Shown one piece after another: positions 48,318 to 56,568 of a DNA stretch of 64,000 nt. The stretch is from Butyrivibrio sp. X503 (GTDB lineage: Bacteria; Bacillota; Clostridia; Lachnospirales; Lachnospiraceae): contig NZ_RAIQ01000003.1 in assembly GCF_003625475.1 (NCBI RefSeq), positions 186,001 through 250,000 on the forward strand. The letters are read 5' to 3'. The notes beneath the pieces are model-generated. The model did no database searches, was not told the origin of the DNA, and saw only the letters and a list, made by a program, of their open reading frames with translations. The position numbers and the translations under genes are program-made. Positions within the stretch are counted from its first letter, which is position 1. Every line of letters starts with the position of its first letter.

Positions 48318-49700
48318 TCAAAGGCCGCCGACTGCCTTCTCCATGAACCGCTCAATAAGTTCGGGGCATGAAGGATAATAAAGGTGAGGAAATCCCGCAA
48401 ACAGATTGTTGTTGGAATGTATTCCCTTCCAGTAGCGGTTTCTGGTTCCCTTGGATACTATGCAGGCATCTCCGTTATCGGAGGTGTCATAGTAATGGAA
48501 CTCATGTCCGCTCACTGATTCAAACGGTCTTAAGTAGTCGTTGTTTCTTGCAGCCGTCACAGTAACGTATCCAAAATGCGACAGCTTGTTTGTCATATAC
48601 GATTCGCCGGGGATCACGCCGACCATAGGATATTCGTTGTCGTCCTTGTCCTTCATATTTTCCTGAAGATACATAAAGCCGCCGCACTCCGCAAAGATCG
48701 GAACTCTCCTAAGATAAGCGCCCCTTAAGCTGTTGATCATATCGGTGTTCTCCGAAAGCTCTTTGGCATACAGCTCGGGATAACCGCCGCCTATGATATA
48801 ACCCTGTGCCTTGGGAAGCTGTTTGTCGTGAAGCGGTGAAAAGAATGATATCTTAGCACCCATGTCCCTTAGCATATCGAGGTTATCTTCATAGTAAAAG
48901 CAAAATGCCTCATCCATTGCTATAGCAATCTGAGGATTGCCTAAATTCTTTTTCTTTTTATATGCCGGAGCAAAGCTCTCTTCCACGTCCGGAATTGTAT
49001 CCGCTTCCGCTGCGATCTCAAGGAATTTCTCAAAGTTAAGCGTTTCCTCAAGCTTATCCGCAACTATATCTATTTTTTCCACAAGCTCCGGAACTTCATC
49101 CGGAAGCACAAGTCCCAAGTGCCTGCTCATAATATCGGCCTCTTTTATCTTGGGAAGGTATCCGATAACGGGGATATGAACCTCTTCCTCCACAAGCTTG
49201 ATAATATCAGGCGCGATCGAAGGAGAGATATTGTTGAGCATGATCGCCTTGATCTGGTTGTGATCGTAGTCCATGTATTCGCAAAACCCCTTAACAACAG
49301 CCGCGATCGATCTGCTCATTCCCTTGGCGTTGACAACCAGGATCGCGGGAGTTCCCGTAATCCTACTGATATCATAGCTTGAGCCCTCTATTGAAGAAGC
49401 ACCGAGGCCGTCGTAGAATCCCATAACGCCCTCAATGATGCCTATATTTCTGTCTTTTATGCCTCTTTTAAGTGAGCGCATAACGCCGCCCTTACCTGCA
49501 AGGAAAAAGTCCAGATTTCTGGAAGGGATACCCAGCACCTTCTGATGAAAGAGCGGATCGATATAATCGGGTCCACACTTAAACGATGCGGGTAAAAGAC
49601 CTTTCTTTATCAAAATTCGAAGAAGCGCACAGGTAATAACCGTCTTGCCGCTGCCGCTCCCCGGTGCACATATAAGTACTCTCGGAAAAATATGCTCCAT
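48318..49700 (-). CDS. cbiA: Cobyrinic acid a,c-diamide synthase
   Basis: CbiA amidates the a and c carboxyls in the cobalamin pathway using glutamine and ATP. The start at 49700 (MEHIFPRVLICAPGSGSGKT) has AAAGGA upstream; a longer frame to 49793 adds 31 residues without support. The N-terminal synthetase has the P-loop GSGSGKT and KCGPDYIDP. The C-terminal glutaminase domain has the Cys in FAECGGFMYLQ and a late His in SGHEFHYYD. No other cobalamin genes are near, so it may serve a salvage pathway or a split cluster. Confidence 0.93.
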   Translation of the reverse strand: MEHIFPRVLICAPGSGSGKTVITCALLRILIKKGLLPASFKCGPDYIDPLFHQKVLGIPSRNLDFFLAGKGGVMRSLKRGIKDRNIGIIEGVMGFYDGLGASSIEGSSYDISRITGTPAILVVNAKGMSRSIAAVVKGFCEYMDYDHNQIKAIMLNNISPSIAPDIIKLVEEEVHIPVIGYLPKIKEADIMSRHLGLVLPDEVPELVEKIDIVADKLEETLNFEKFLEIAAEADTIPDVEESFAPAYKKKKNLGNPQIAIAMDEAFCFYYEDNLDMLRDMGAKISFFSPLHDKQLPKAQGYIIGGGYPELYAKELSENTDMINSLRGAYLRRVPIFAECGGFMYLQENMKDKDDNEYPMVGVIPGESYMTNKLSHFGYVTVTAARNNDYLRPFESVSGHEFHYYDTSDNGDACIVSKGTRNRYWKGIHSNNNLFAGFPHLYYPSCPELIERFMEKAVGGL

Positions 49701-49796
49701 CTTGAGTCCGTCCTTTGCTGTAATATACAAGCTGTTCCTATAATTATAACCAAAGAGCAGGCGGTGTACAATTACTTTTAAGGTCGTGGACACACT

Positions 49797-50081
49797 CTAC
49801 ACGGAGAGCTTCCAGTCGCAGGTCCCGGTGTTGAAATACAGGCGGACCGTTCGGTATATATCGAGGATAAGGACGCGGCATTCGAAGATCTTGTCTCTGC
49901 TGCTGACTGTGACGCCGTCCGGTGTTGTGTAGCAGCCCTTCTTAAGGATCTCACGGTATCCCTTTATCGTGTAGGCCTCGTAAGCGCCATCCTCATTCAC
50001 AAGCCTGAAGCGAAGCGGAATAACGGTCCCGTCGCTCTTGTGCTCACAAATTACATCTACTTTATCAATTATTCTTCCCAT
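49797..50081 (-). CDS. 94-residue unknown protein of the SOS-controlled operon
   Basis: The product begins MGRIIDKVDVICEHKSDGTVIPLRFRLVNEDG and is a small beta-rich soluble protein; similar short proteins occur in clostridia, but I know of no function. The ATG at 50081 lies 18 bases after the HAD gene, with AAGGATG 15-20 bases upstream, so spacing is not ideal. It is cotranscribed with the HAD gene from a promoter covered by two LexA boxes. No terminator is obvious before the cobyrinate gene. Confidence 0.7.
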   Translation of the reverse strand: MGRIIDKVDVICEHKSDGTVIPLRFRLVNEDGAYEAYTIKGYREILKKGCYTTPDGVTVSSRDKIFECRVLILDIYRTVRLYFNTGTCDWKLSV

Positions 50082-50099
50082 GATCCATATAACACATCC

Positions 50100-50432
50100 T
50101 TACTGATTTATCGCACATTCAACAGCCATGTCGGTACAGCCTACCGCCCTGTCGTCTATGTACAGATCGCAACTTATCTTCCTACTGTTGTTGCCGTACT
50201 TCTCAGTGATCTCGGGAAGATTGTCATTGACCGCATCAAACTCAAGTCCGTTGCTGCTGCAAAAATCAACCGCATCGGCAAGCGCCTCTCCCGCTCTGCA
50301 CGTCCACAGTATGAGCTTGTCTCCAAGATTCTGTCTCTCTTTCAAATATGTTATAAGCGCCCCGTTCGCAGGCCCTACCTCCGGCCACTCTCCAAGACTT
50401 AAGGTTCCGTCAAAATCAACTGCCAATATCAT
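50100..50432 (-). CDS. Short HAD-like hydrolase under SOS control
   Basis: The 110-residue protein carries HAD motif I as ILAVDFDGTLS, motif II-like LILWTCRAG, and a late acidic motif DLYIDDRAVG (motif IV), all within a minimal cap-less core, so a phosphatase or nucleotidase is plausible. The conserved Lys of motif III is not evident. GAGAGG lies upstream of the ATG. The promoter 75-100 bases upstream has a perfect LexA box and one with a single mismatch, so the gene should be induced by DNA damage. Confidence 0.75.
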   Translation of the reverse strand: MILAVDFDGTLSLGEWPEVGPANGALITYLKERQNLGDKLILWTCRAGEALADAVDFCSSNGLEFDAVNDNLPEITEKYGNNSRKISCDLYIDDRAVGCTDMAVECAINQ

Positions 50433-50506
50433 ATCAAAGCCCTCTCTTTCGGTTGAGTTGTACTAATCTACTGATCTTTTCCTGATTATTGTTCCTGATT
50501 TGTTCG

Positions 50507-50562
50507 CAAACATTTGTTCGCTTCTTCACTTTTATTATACGAACATTTGTTTGCATTTTCAA
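50507..50562 (-). promoter_or_regulatory. SOS promoter with two LexA boxes
   Basis: On the minus strand TTGAAA (50562-50557), a 17-base spacer and TATAAT (50539-50534) form a strong sigma-A promoter. Plus-strand 50540-50553 (CGAACATTTGTTTG) in the spacer and 50507-50520 (CAAACATTTGTTCG) near the start site are Bacillus-type LexA boxes (CGAAC-N4-GTTYG); the second matches the consensus CGAACRNRYGTTYG fully on the minus strand, the first with one mismatch. LexA on both would block initiation and elongation. Confidence 0.9.
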
Positions 50563-50577
50563 CCGCAAGATATGGGA

Positions 50578-50614
50578 TAAAAAAGGCCTCATCTCCACAA
50601 GATTGGGAGATGAG
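50578..50614 (-). terminator. Terminator upstream of the SOS operon
   Basis: CTCATCTCC and GGAGATGAG (50588-50596 with 50606-50614), with an outer AGG/CCT pair, are followed on the minus strand by CCTTTTTT. It isolates the SOS promoter from the genes at 50675-51334. Confidence 0.85.
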
Positions 50615-50674
50615 ACCTCCTGCACATTGATTCCGGTTTATTTTTCATTCTCCAATTCAGCCATAAGTGCATTT

Positions 50675-50749
50675 CTACTTTCTTCCGATCCATCCGGTTA
50701 ATGCGCCCATATATGGCTTGTAATAATGTATTTCTTTTCGTCTCGCCAT
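50675..50749 (-). CDS. Very short ORF (24 residues) with apparent +1 continuation
   Basis: ATG at 50749 has a strong GAGAGGTG 6 bases upstream and gives MARRKEIHYYKPYMGALTGW, then IGRK and stop. A one-base shift after codon 18 continues to 50638 as GSEESRNALMAELENEK and stop, giving about 37 residues that end 24 bases before the terminator stem. The good ribosome-binding site suggests a translated small gene, either truncated or frameshifted. The function is unknown. Confidence 0.45.
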   Translation of the reverse strand: MARRKEIHYYKPYMGALTGWIGRK

Positions 50750-50779
50750 TTGTATCACCTCTCTCATTTTCAGTCATAA

Positions 50780-51334
50780 TCAAATAATAAAATAAGCCAC
50801 AAACAACGCAATCCCCACAACGCACATGATAATCCCTAAGACAAACATAATCTTATATCCTGTGCCATATGTAATGCATCTCTGCACATAGGCCATCTTT
50901 GGCTTGTCGGGATTGTAATAAACAGAAGCACGACTTCCTATAGGATAAAGCTCGAAGATCGGATCTTTGTGCTTATTCATCAGCTTATGATCGTAATAAG
51001 TAACCTTCAATACATCAGGAAGATCTTCTCTTGTAGTAAGATTGGATTCCTCAGAAACAGCATGTTTATTGAATGGATCCGGTATTTCTTTGAATTTTAT
51101 TCCTTTGAATTTCGGACCGACTACTTTATATCTTTTACCGGCCACATAGTACTCAACCACAGGAAGCGCGATGTCAATCGAATCTCCCGAGTAAAAACGT
51201 ATCACCGTTCCTTCAGTATGCTCGGTGCATTTTACCGATCTGTTATTGCTTGGCAGACACAGTATCAGCCACAAAAGAACAAATACTATACCGAATGCAA
51301 ATAAAGAAATTCCTAAAAGCAATAATGCAATCAT
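50780..51334 (-). CDS. DUF3592-like two-TM protein
   Basis: The 184-residue protein has a hydrophobic segment at each end (IALLLLGISLFAFGIVFVLL and YKIMFVLGIIMCVVGIALFV) and a beta-rich soluble domain between, with VYYNPDKPKMAYV, the hallmark of DUF3592 proteins. The role of the family is unknown. It is the first of several TM-soluble-TM proteins in 50.7-55.2 kb. A weak AAGGGGA lies upstream of the ATG. Confidence 0.78.
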   Translation of the reverse strand: MIALLLLGISLFAFGIVFVLLWLILCLPSNNRSVKCTEHTEGTVIRFYSGDSIDIALPVVEYYVAGKRYKVVGPKFKGIKFKEIPDPFNKHAVSEESNLTTREDLPDVLKVTYYDHKLMNKHKDPIFELYPIGSRASVYYNPDKPKMAYVQRCITYGTGYKIMFVLGIIMCVVGIALFVAYFII

Positions 51335-51534
51335 CAGTCGTATTTATTCCCCTTCCAAAACATTTTATAATATCATCATAATAGCAAATGCAGTCAAATA
51401 TATGTTATTAACAGATTATCTAAGAATTCATTATGTGTAAAGGAAATAATATGCTTACTTTTGAATTATTGGAAAGAACATCTGAATATGTGAAATATAC
51501 CTTTTACATGGTGCTAATATAAAAAGCAATAAGC

Positions 51535-51592
51535 AAAAGTTATATTTACAATTATAATAATTTGAATTATAATAATTACAAATATAACTTTT
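51535..51592. repeat. Long AT-rich inverted repeat before the ATPase gene
   Basis: Two 28-base arms (51535-51562 and 51565-51592) are reverse complements apart from three mismatches, with a 2-base centre. The right arm ends 12 bases before the start codon of the ATPase gene and adjoins its GAGG ribosome-binding site, so the hairpin could hide the start site or serve as an operator. Confidence 0.85.
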
Positions 51593-51604
51593 GAGGTATC
51601 TACT

Positions 51605-52990
51605 ATGTCCACATTCATAGATAGAATTGATGAACTGAAAACATTGGAAAATGAATACTCAAGAAACTCTGCCTCCTTTGTAGTTTTATACGGAAGACGC
51701 AGGGTTGGTAAAACTACGCTCATCAGCCATTTCTGTAAAAATAAGAACTCAATATATTTTTTGGCAACCGAGGAGAATGAATCAGAAAACAGAAATACAT
51801 TTAGACAGCTTATAGCCGAGAAATATAATAACGAACTATTGGCAAGTGCCTCTTTGGATTCGTGGACACCACTATTTAAAATAATAGCTGATGAAGCAAA
51901 AAAAGAACGTATCGTGCTTGTAATTGATGAATTTCAATATCTATGCAAAGCCAATAAAGCGTTCCCTTCCATCATGCAAAAAGCCTGGGATGAAATATTG
52001 CTCAAGTCTAATGTGATGCTTATCTTATGCGGTTCTTTGATCAACATGATGACATCACAGGTTTTGAACTATGACTCTCCTCTTTATGGCCGTAGAACCG
52101 CTCAAATAAAGTTAAAACAGATCGATTTTTCTTTTTACCACGAATTTAATGAGTCATTATCACTTGAAGAACAGATACAGCAATACGCCGTAACAGGTGG
52201 CGTACCAAAATACATAGAACTTTTTGACACAAAAAAGAACATATACAGATCAATAAACGAAAACATCTTAGCAACAGGATCATTCTTGTACGCAGAACCG
52301 GAGTTCCTTCTTCAGAAAGAAGTCACGGAGATAGGAAGTTATTTTTCCGTGTTAAAAACAATAGCTGCGGGAAATCATAAGCTAAGCAAGATTTCATCAG
52401 CATTAGGAGTATCTCAATCAAATCTGACTTCATATCTGAAAACGCTTATTGATCTGGACATTGTTGAAAGAGAAGTTCCTATCACAGAAGAGAATCCCGA
52501 AAAGAGCAAGATGGGATTGTACCAAATCAAGGATAATTTCATTTCATTCTGGTTTAAGTTTGTTTATCCAAACAAAAGCATGCTGGAATCAGGGCATTCA
52601 AACTATGTAGAGGATAAGATAAAGAACAATTTTATTGATAATCACGTTTCATATGTGTATGAAGACATTTGCAGAAACGATGTATGGAGTCTTCTCTCTG
52701 AAGGCATTTCATTCAATCGTGTCGGAAGATGGTGGGGATCAAAAGATGTCGAGATTGACATCCTTGCATATGATTCGGTCGGTACGGATATTGTATTTGG
52801 AGAATGCAAATATTCCAAAAACAAAAAAGGAATGGAAACACTTGAGAATCTCCAAAAAAAATCCCCCGCAGTCAAATGGAAAAAAGATAATAGAAATGAG
52901 TACTTCGTGATATATTCCAAAAGCGGCTTCACCAAGGAGCTGCTTGAATTCGTCAAAAGAAAGAATAATGTTTTTTTAAAGACTCTGTGA
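51605..52990 (+). CDS. AAA ATPase with C-terminal PD-(D/E)XK-like domain (ATPase_2/DUF234)
   Basis: The 461-residue protein has a P-loop LYGRRRVGKTTLI near residue 25, Walker B VLVIDEFQYL, and an arginine-bearing sensor region typical of archaeal-type ATPases (ATPase_2). A winged-helix part (LSKISSALGVSQSNLTSYLKTL) follows. The C-terminal DUF234-like domain has EIDILAYD...VFGECKYSK, a PD-(D/E)XK nuclease pattern with Asp and the E-x-K pair. The biological role of this family is not established; mobile or stress functions are suspected. GAGG lies 8 bases before the ATG. No gene is near enough on the same strand to be in an operon. Confidence 0.88.
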   Translation: MSTFIDRIDELKTLENEYSRNSASFVVLYGRRRVGKTTLISHFCKNKNSIYFLATEENESENRNTFRQLIAEKYNNELLASASLDSWTPLFKIIADEAKKERIVLVIDEFQYLCKANKAFPSIMQKAWDEILLKSNVMLILCGSLINMMTSQVLNYDSPLYGRRTAQIKLKQIDFSFYHEFNESLSLEEQIQQYAVTGGVPKYIELFDTKKNIYRSINENILATGSFLYAEPEFLLQKEVTEIGSYFSVLKTIAAGNHKLSKISSALGVSQSNLTSYLKTLIDLDIVEREVPITEENPEKSKMGLYQIKDNFISFWFKFVYPNKSMLESGHSNYVEDKIKNNFIDNHVSYVYEDICRNDVWSLLSEGISFNRVGRWWGSKDVEIDILAYDSVGTDIVFGECKYSKNKKGMETLENLQKKSPAVKWKKDNRNEYFVIYSKSGFTKELLEFVKRKNNVFLKTL

Positions 52991-53017
52991 GGCAATCAGA
53001 ATGGTTCATCATTCTGA

Positions 53018-53554
53018 TTATCTCCTTTGATCTTTATAGATTAAATCATCGCCAAAAACTCTGATATATACTATCGCATCTCCGATGGACACTCGCTGCT
53101 TGCGTCCACGCACAAAAGCAATGCCATGCTCTCCAAGCTCAGTTGTACAGTGATAAGCATGATATTCTCCATTTCTTGATGAGATGCGAACCACATTGTC
53201 GCACGTTCCGCGTATCCCTTTAAACCCACTTTTGTATCTTGCTTTCCATAATGCTACTATTTCACATAAAGAAAACAAGAACAGTGCAATAAGCATTATC
53301 ATAAACAATGCCCCTCTGATATTAAGTCTCGTATTTATATCATCAAGTCTCGTATTAGTAAAAAGAATATTCCAAAACTTTATCATACACACCATAACAA
53401 CTACAGAAAGCAGTAATAGGGCTATGTATATGCAAATGAGCTTTTTACAGTCTTTATCAAATTCAAAGGACACATCTGAAAGATCCATATCTTTTCCATC
53501 AAGAAGTATCAGATTTTCAAGTCTGCTCGAATAAATCGCATCACTACTATTCAT
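53018..53554 (-). CDS. Unknown membrane protein with two TM segments
   Basis: The start at 53554 (MNSSDAIYSSRLENLI) has GGAGG 5-7 bases upstream; an ATG 12 bases earlier overlaps that site. The 178-residue protein has two membrane segments (LICIYIALLLLSVVVMVCMI and GALFMIMLIALFLFSLC) and a C-terminal soluble domain (about 115-178). It is the last gene of a run of three or four related small membrane-protein genes on the minus strand. The function is unknown. Confidence 0.7.
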   Translation of the reverse strand: MNSSDAIYSSRLENLILLDGKDMDLSDVSFEFDKDCKKLICIYIALLLLSVVVMVCMIKFWNILFTNTRLDDINTRLNIRGALFMIMLIALFLFSLCEIVALWKARYKSGFKGIRGTCDNVVRISSRNGEYHAYHCTTELGEHGIAFVRGRKQRVSIGDAIVYIRVFGDDLIYKDQRR

Positions 53555-53573
53555 ACATTCCTCCATGATTCAT

Positions 53574-53945
53574 TTAAAAGTACATAAAAAAGGCTACTCC
53601 CACAAAAATAAAACTGATCAAGATACAAGAAACTGCCAAGAGAATCTGCAAAGCAGAGATCTTCCTTGTTGTAATAAGAATGCGCGGAAATCGTTCGCTG
53701 ACATACACTGTATAATCAGCATCTATTTGATATTGTTCACCAAACAAAACCAAATTCTGCACATTCGCAATTATCTTTTTCCCATCTTTGTAATACGCAA
53801 AGAAGCTACAATTTCTAATAGGTTCATCTTTAGGTCTGTACTTGGCAACAATCTCAGTATCACAAATCCTGTTAAGCAATAACAGATATAGCCCGTATAG
53901 AAAAAAGCATGCGCCTAAAGCCACTACGCAAATACAAACAATCAT
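53574..53945 (-). CDS. Unknown TM-soluble-TM protein
   Basis: The 123-residue protein has a membrane segment at each end (VCICVVALGACFFLYGLYLLLL and LQILLAVSCILISFIFVGVAFF) and a 60-residue soluble loop with an aromatic-rich beta pattern (NCSFFAYYKDGKKI, DADYTVYVSERFPR). The layout is the same as the DUF3592 protein at 50780 but smaller. It lies 19 bases before the 53554 start, in one transcript. Confidence 0.68.
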   Translation of the reverse strand: MIVCICVVALGACFFLYGLYLLLLNRICDTEIVAKYRPKDEPIRNCSFFAYYKDGKKIIANVQNLVLFGEQYQIDADYTVYVSERFPRILITTRKISALQILLAVSCILISFIFVGVAFFMYF

Positions 53946-53963
53946 TGCAATGCAAACTCCTTA

Positions 53964-54563
53964 TCATTTAAAGCCTTTTCCAAAGCATATACAGCTCAGC
54001 ACGCCTTCAATACCGTAGAATATTGCCGAGGCCCTCTTTAGCGCAATGTCCTGAAGATGATATACAATCAATGGCGTCGTATGAAAAACGCAACCTGAAA
54101 AATCAGTTGGTACATTCTGAATAATATAATTCACTGTTATAATAAATACGATAAACACGGCAACCATTGCTACTACTATCAACTTATTTATCTTTTTTCG
54201 TTCGGAGAAAAAATAATAGCTAACTGCCAACGCACTGCCTAAGCACAGAACATTCTGTACACCATACCATGCACCGGTCACTATATCAGGTAACCTGTTA
54301 AACAGCGCAAATAACAGATATTCCACGCCGCTCCCAACAGCTCCCCATATAACGGTATAAATAATTCCCATTTTTATCGCATGCTTGATATCTTTTGTAT
54401 AGGTATAATCCACTATCGCAAAAACTCCTACCCACACAAGAATAAAGATACTTCTAACACCTATAAATAAAAAAGATATATTACCGGTTGAAGTCATCAA
54501 ATAAAAAAGCAGTGCCTGTACCAGTACTGCAATTGTTATTATGGATATTTTTTTCCCCAGCAT
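53964..54563 (-). CDS. Polytopic membrane protein of unknown function
   Basis: The 199-residue protein has five or six hydrophobic segments across the whole length and few charged loops. No transporter signature is seen. It is 18 bases upstream of the 53574-53945 gene. A 21-base repeat lies 17 bases before its ATG, with AGAGGAGAG between. It may encode a small permease-like or regulatory protein; the family is not recognised. Confidence 0.66.
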   Translation of the reverse strand: MLGKKISIITIAVLVQALLFYLMTSTGNISFLFIGVRSIFILVWVGVFAIVDYTYTKDIKHAIKMGIIYTVIWGAVGSGVEYLLFALFNRLPDIVTGAWYGVQNVLCLGSALAVSYYFFSERKKINKLIVVAMVAVFIVFIITVNYIIQNVPTDFSGCVFHTTPLIVYHLQDIALKRASAIFYGIEGVLSCICFGKGFK

Positions 54564-54580
54564 TTCATACTCTCCTCTTA

Positions 54581-54601
54581 ATTAACCATGGTCAATGTCT
54601 T
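54581..54601. repeat. 21-bp direct repeat, copy 1
   Basis: ATTAACCATGGTCAATGTCTT occurs here and, unchanged, at 55230-55250 (649 bases apart). The core TTAACCATGGTCAA is a palindrome with one mismatch. Each copy lies just upstream of a minus-strand membrane-protein gene. Confidence 0.92.
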
Positions 54602-54612
54602 AAGAATATCTA

Positions 54613-55188
54613 TCAAATTATATTGAGGATTTTTAAAAGCAGAGCTATCCATACTCCCCCAAACAACAACTCAATAATACCAACTATAGACCACAAATCT
54701 CGGTGAATAAAAGCAGTGTTTCCATTTTCCGGAATATATACCGCGAAAGTTTTCCCAACAGTATATCCTCTTTTAGGTGAAGCATATTTAACTGTATATT
54801 CTGCTCGCTTTTCCGGGACATTAAAGGTCAGTTCATAATGTATTCTTCGCCTTCTGCTAAATGAACTTATCTCTTTTATTTTTATGAGTATACCTTTAAC
54901 CTCAATATTATGCCTGGAAACATCGTACAGCGTTGACACTCCCACCCACAAAAAAAGTGCGCCAAATAACGAAGTTAATAATACTCCTATAACGACACCG
55001 TTTTGTACCAATATTGCAATAGCCAGTGCAGCGAAAAAAGCTCCGATAGTCCAATATAAAGCAATGTCTTTTATATTAAAAGTCATCCTCTTTTCTATAA
55101 ACGGATAAATAAAAAATAATATACCTACGGCGCCAAAAATAATAATACACGCATATTGCTCAATTACTTCAAATATTGTGTCTACCAT
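54613..55188 (-). CDS. DUF3592-like protein with three TM segments
   Basis: The 191-residue protein has membrane segments near residues 10-28, 45-65 and 68-88, a beta-rich soluble domain with VKYASPKRGYTVGKTFAVYIPENGN (cut here), and a last hydrophobic segment. The soluble part resembles DUF3592 domains. It is flanked on both sides by the 21-base repeat. The function is unknown. Confidence 0.7.
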   Translation of the reverse strand: MVDTIFEVIEQYACIIIFGAVGILFFIYPFIEKRMTFNIKDIALYWTIGAFFAALAIAILVQNGVVIGVLLTSLFGALFLWVGVSTLYDVSRHNIEVKGILIKIKEISSFSRRRRIHYELTFNVPEKRAEYTVKYASPKRGYTVGKTFAVYIPENGNTAFIHRDLWSIVGIIELLFGGVWIALLLKILNII

Positions 55189-55229
55189 TCCTCATCCTCT
55201 TCTTCCTGCACAAATACACTTCAATTTAT

Positions 55230-55250
55230 ATTAACCATGGTCAATGTCTT
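55230..55250. repeat. 21-bp direct repeat, copy 2
   Basis: This is identical to 54581-54601. It lies 41 bases before the start of the 54613-55188 gene, so both copies sit in 5' regions of adjacent minus-strand genes. Confidence 0.92.
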
Positions 55251-55305
55251 TACCTGATAAACATTTATCTCTGCACATTTGTTGCAATCATCTCTACCAT
55301 CCAAC

Positions 55306-56445
55306 TTATTTCCCTGTGACAACCTTCTCAAGCTTCTTAAGGAGCAGCGCAAGTGGGATGGTTGATGCGATCACGGCGAGCGCGTAAAGGCTGACTTTTT
55401 CTATGGGGAAAGGTGAAGGTGCTATTCCCACAAAGTCATGATCGTAAAGCTCAACAAATATTCCGTGTATCAGGTAAATCTCAAGAGTATACTTGCCAAG
55501 GAAAGCCAGCACTTTGTTTCCGATACTTATATTCATACTTATAAGCAGTATGCAGGCAATGAACACATATATAGCAAGAGTTTGCGCCGAAAGGCTGATC
55601 AACTTGCATATTATGCCATTTGGAATACTGTCCGAAAAATAGCCGATTTTTTTCAATATCAGATAAGACAATCTGAACGCGGGAAAAGCCGGGATAAGGT
55701 GGATTACGAGATACTTGTTGTAATTTCTTTTTACATGATCAATGATCTTATCTTCTCTTCTTGCAAGCCACATTCCCAAAGGCATCATGATAATAGAGTT
55801 GTACCACCACTCGCCTCTGATAAAGTAGTCATTTTTCGGAACAAAAAGAGCTATCGCAATATACGCAAGGACAATAATCGTAAAAAGAGTAATCGCCGAG
55901 CGCTCATTTTTTGCATACTTAAAGACCAGATAAAAAACAACATAAAAGATCATCAGGATCACTATGTACCAGCTATAGGGACTGCAGTGAACAATTTCCG
56001 TCAGATAAAGAACAAAGAGCTTTCGGCCCATTTCTTCGCCGAGAGCAAGTCTTATGACAAGAAAAGCCCATCCGGTCACATAGTAAGCCACGAGCGGGGC
56101 TATCAGTCTTTTTTTAAGAAAATGATCAAGATAACCCGGTTTATTTATATAGCTTTTGTAAAGACCATATCCGTTGAAGAAGAAAAAAACCGAAGTCAAA
56201 AAAGCCCCCATATTGGCAAAAGGGGACATACCGCTCCTTACAAGAGCTGAAATTTCTTGATCTGCAAAAACCTTTTGAGATATGTGGTGAATAACTATGA
56301 TAATTACACAGATTCCCTGTAATGCTTTGGACTGTTCCAGGGAAAGAAAACCGTTATTCCATTCGCCTTCTTTGGCTATTCGTGACCTCCATAAAAAGAT
56401 CACGGGAAGGATGATATAAATAATAAAAATAGGATACATATACAA
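55306..56445 (-). CDS. Membrane acyltransferase (Acyltransferase_3 family)
   Basis: The 379-residue protein has about ten membrane segments and the start region LSLEQSKALQGICVIIIVIHHIS with the conserved Arg/His pattern of acyltransferase family 3 (the His in IHHIS), then FFFNGYGLYKSY. Such enzymes O-acetylate surface sugars or transfer acyl groups. No sugar or capsule cluster is adjacent. The start has only a weak ribosome-binding site. No gene follows on the minus strand within 100 bases. Confidence 0.85.
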   Translation of the reverse strand: MYMYPIFIIYIILPVIFLWRSRIAKEGEWNNGFLSLEQSKALQGICVIIIVIHHISQKVFADQEISALVRSGMSPFANMGAFLTSVFFFFNGYGLYKSYINKPGYLDHFLKKRLIAPLVAYYVTGWAFLVIRLALGEEMGRKLFVLYLTEIVHCSPYSWYIVILMIFYVVFYLVFKYAKNERSAITLFTIIVLAYIAIALFVPKNDYFIRGEWWYNSIIMMPLGMWLARREDKIIDHVKRNYNKYLVIHLIPAFPAFRLSYLILKKIGYFSDSIPNGIICKLISLSAQTLAIYVFIACILLISMNISIGNKVLAFLGKYTLEIYLIHGIFVELYDHDFVGIAPSPFPIEKVSLYALAVIASTIPLALLLKKLEKVVTGK

Positions 56446-56483
56446 ATTCTCTTAAATAGGGATTATTCGCCCACTGTTTCTTT

Positions 56484-56523
56484 GGTAAAAATCAGGTCTC
56501 CACAATATCTAAATTGGGAGACC
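56484..56523 (-). terminator. Terminator of the 199-residue lipoprotein gene
   Basis: GGTCTCC and GGAGACC (56495-56501 with 56517-56523) form a 7-base stem, followed on the minus strand by TGATTTTTACC. It lies 46 bases after the lipoprotein stop. Confidence 0.72.
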
Positions 56524-56568
56524 CGATCACATTTGAAATTATAATCAATATTAAATTGCAAGCTATGC

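Noticed and set aside
54581-55250. Composite transposon or insertion flanked by 21-bp direct repeats
   Set aside because: There is no transposase and no inverted terminal repeat; the segment between holds one ordinary membrane-protein gene.
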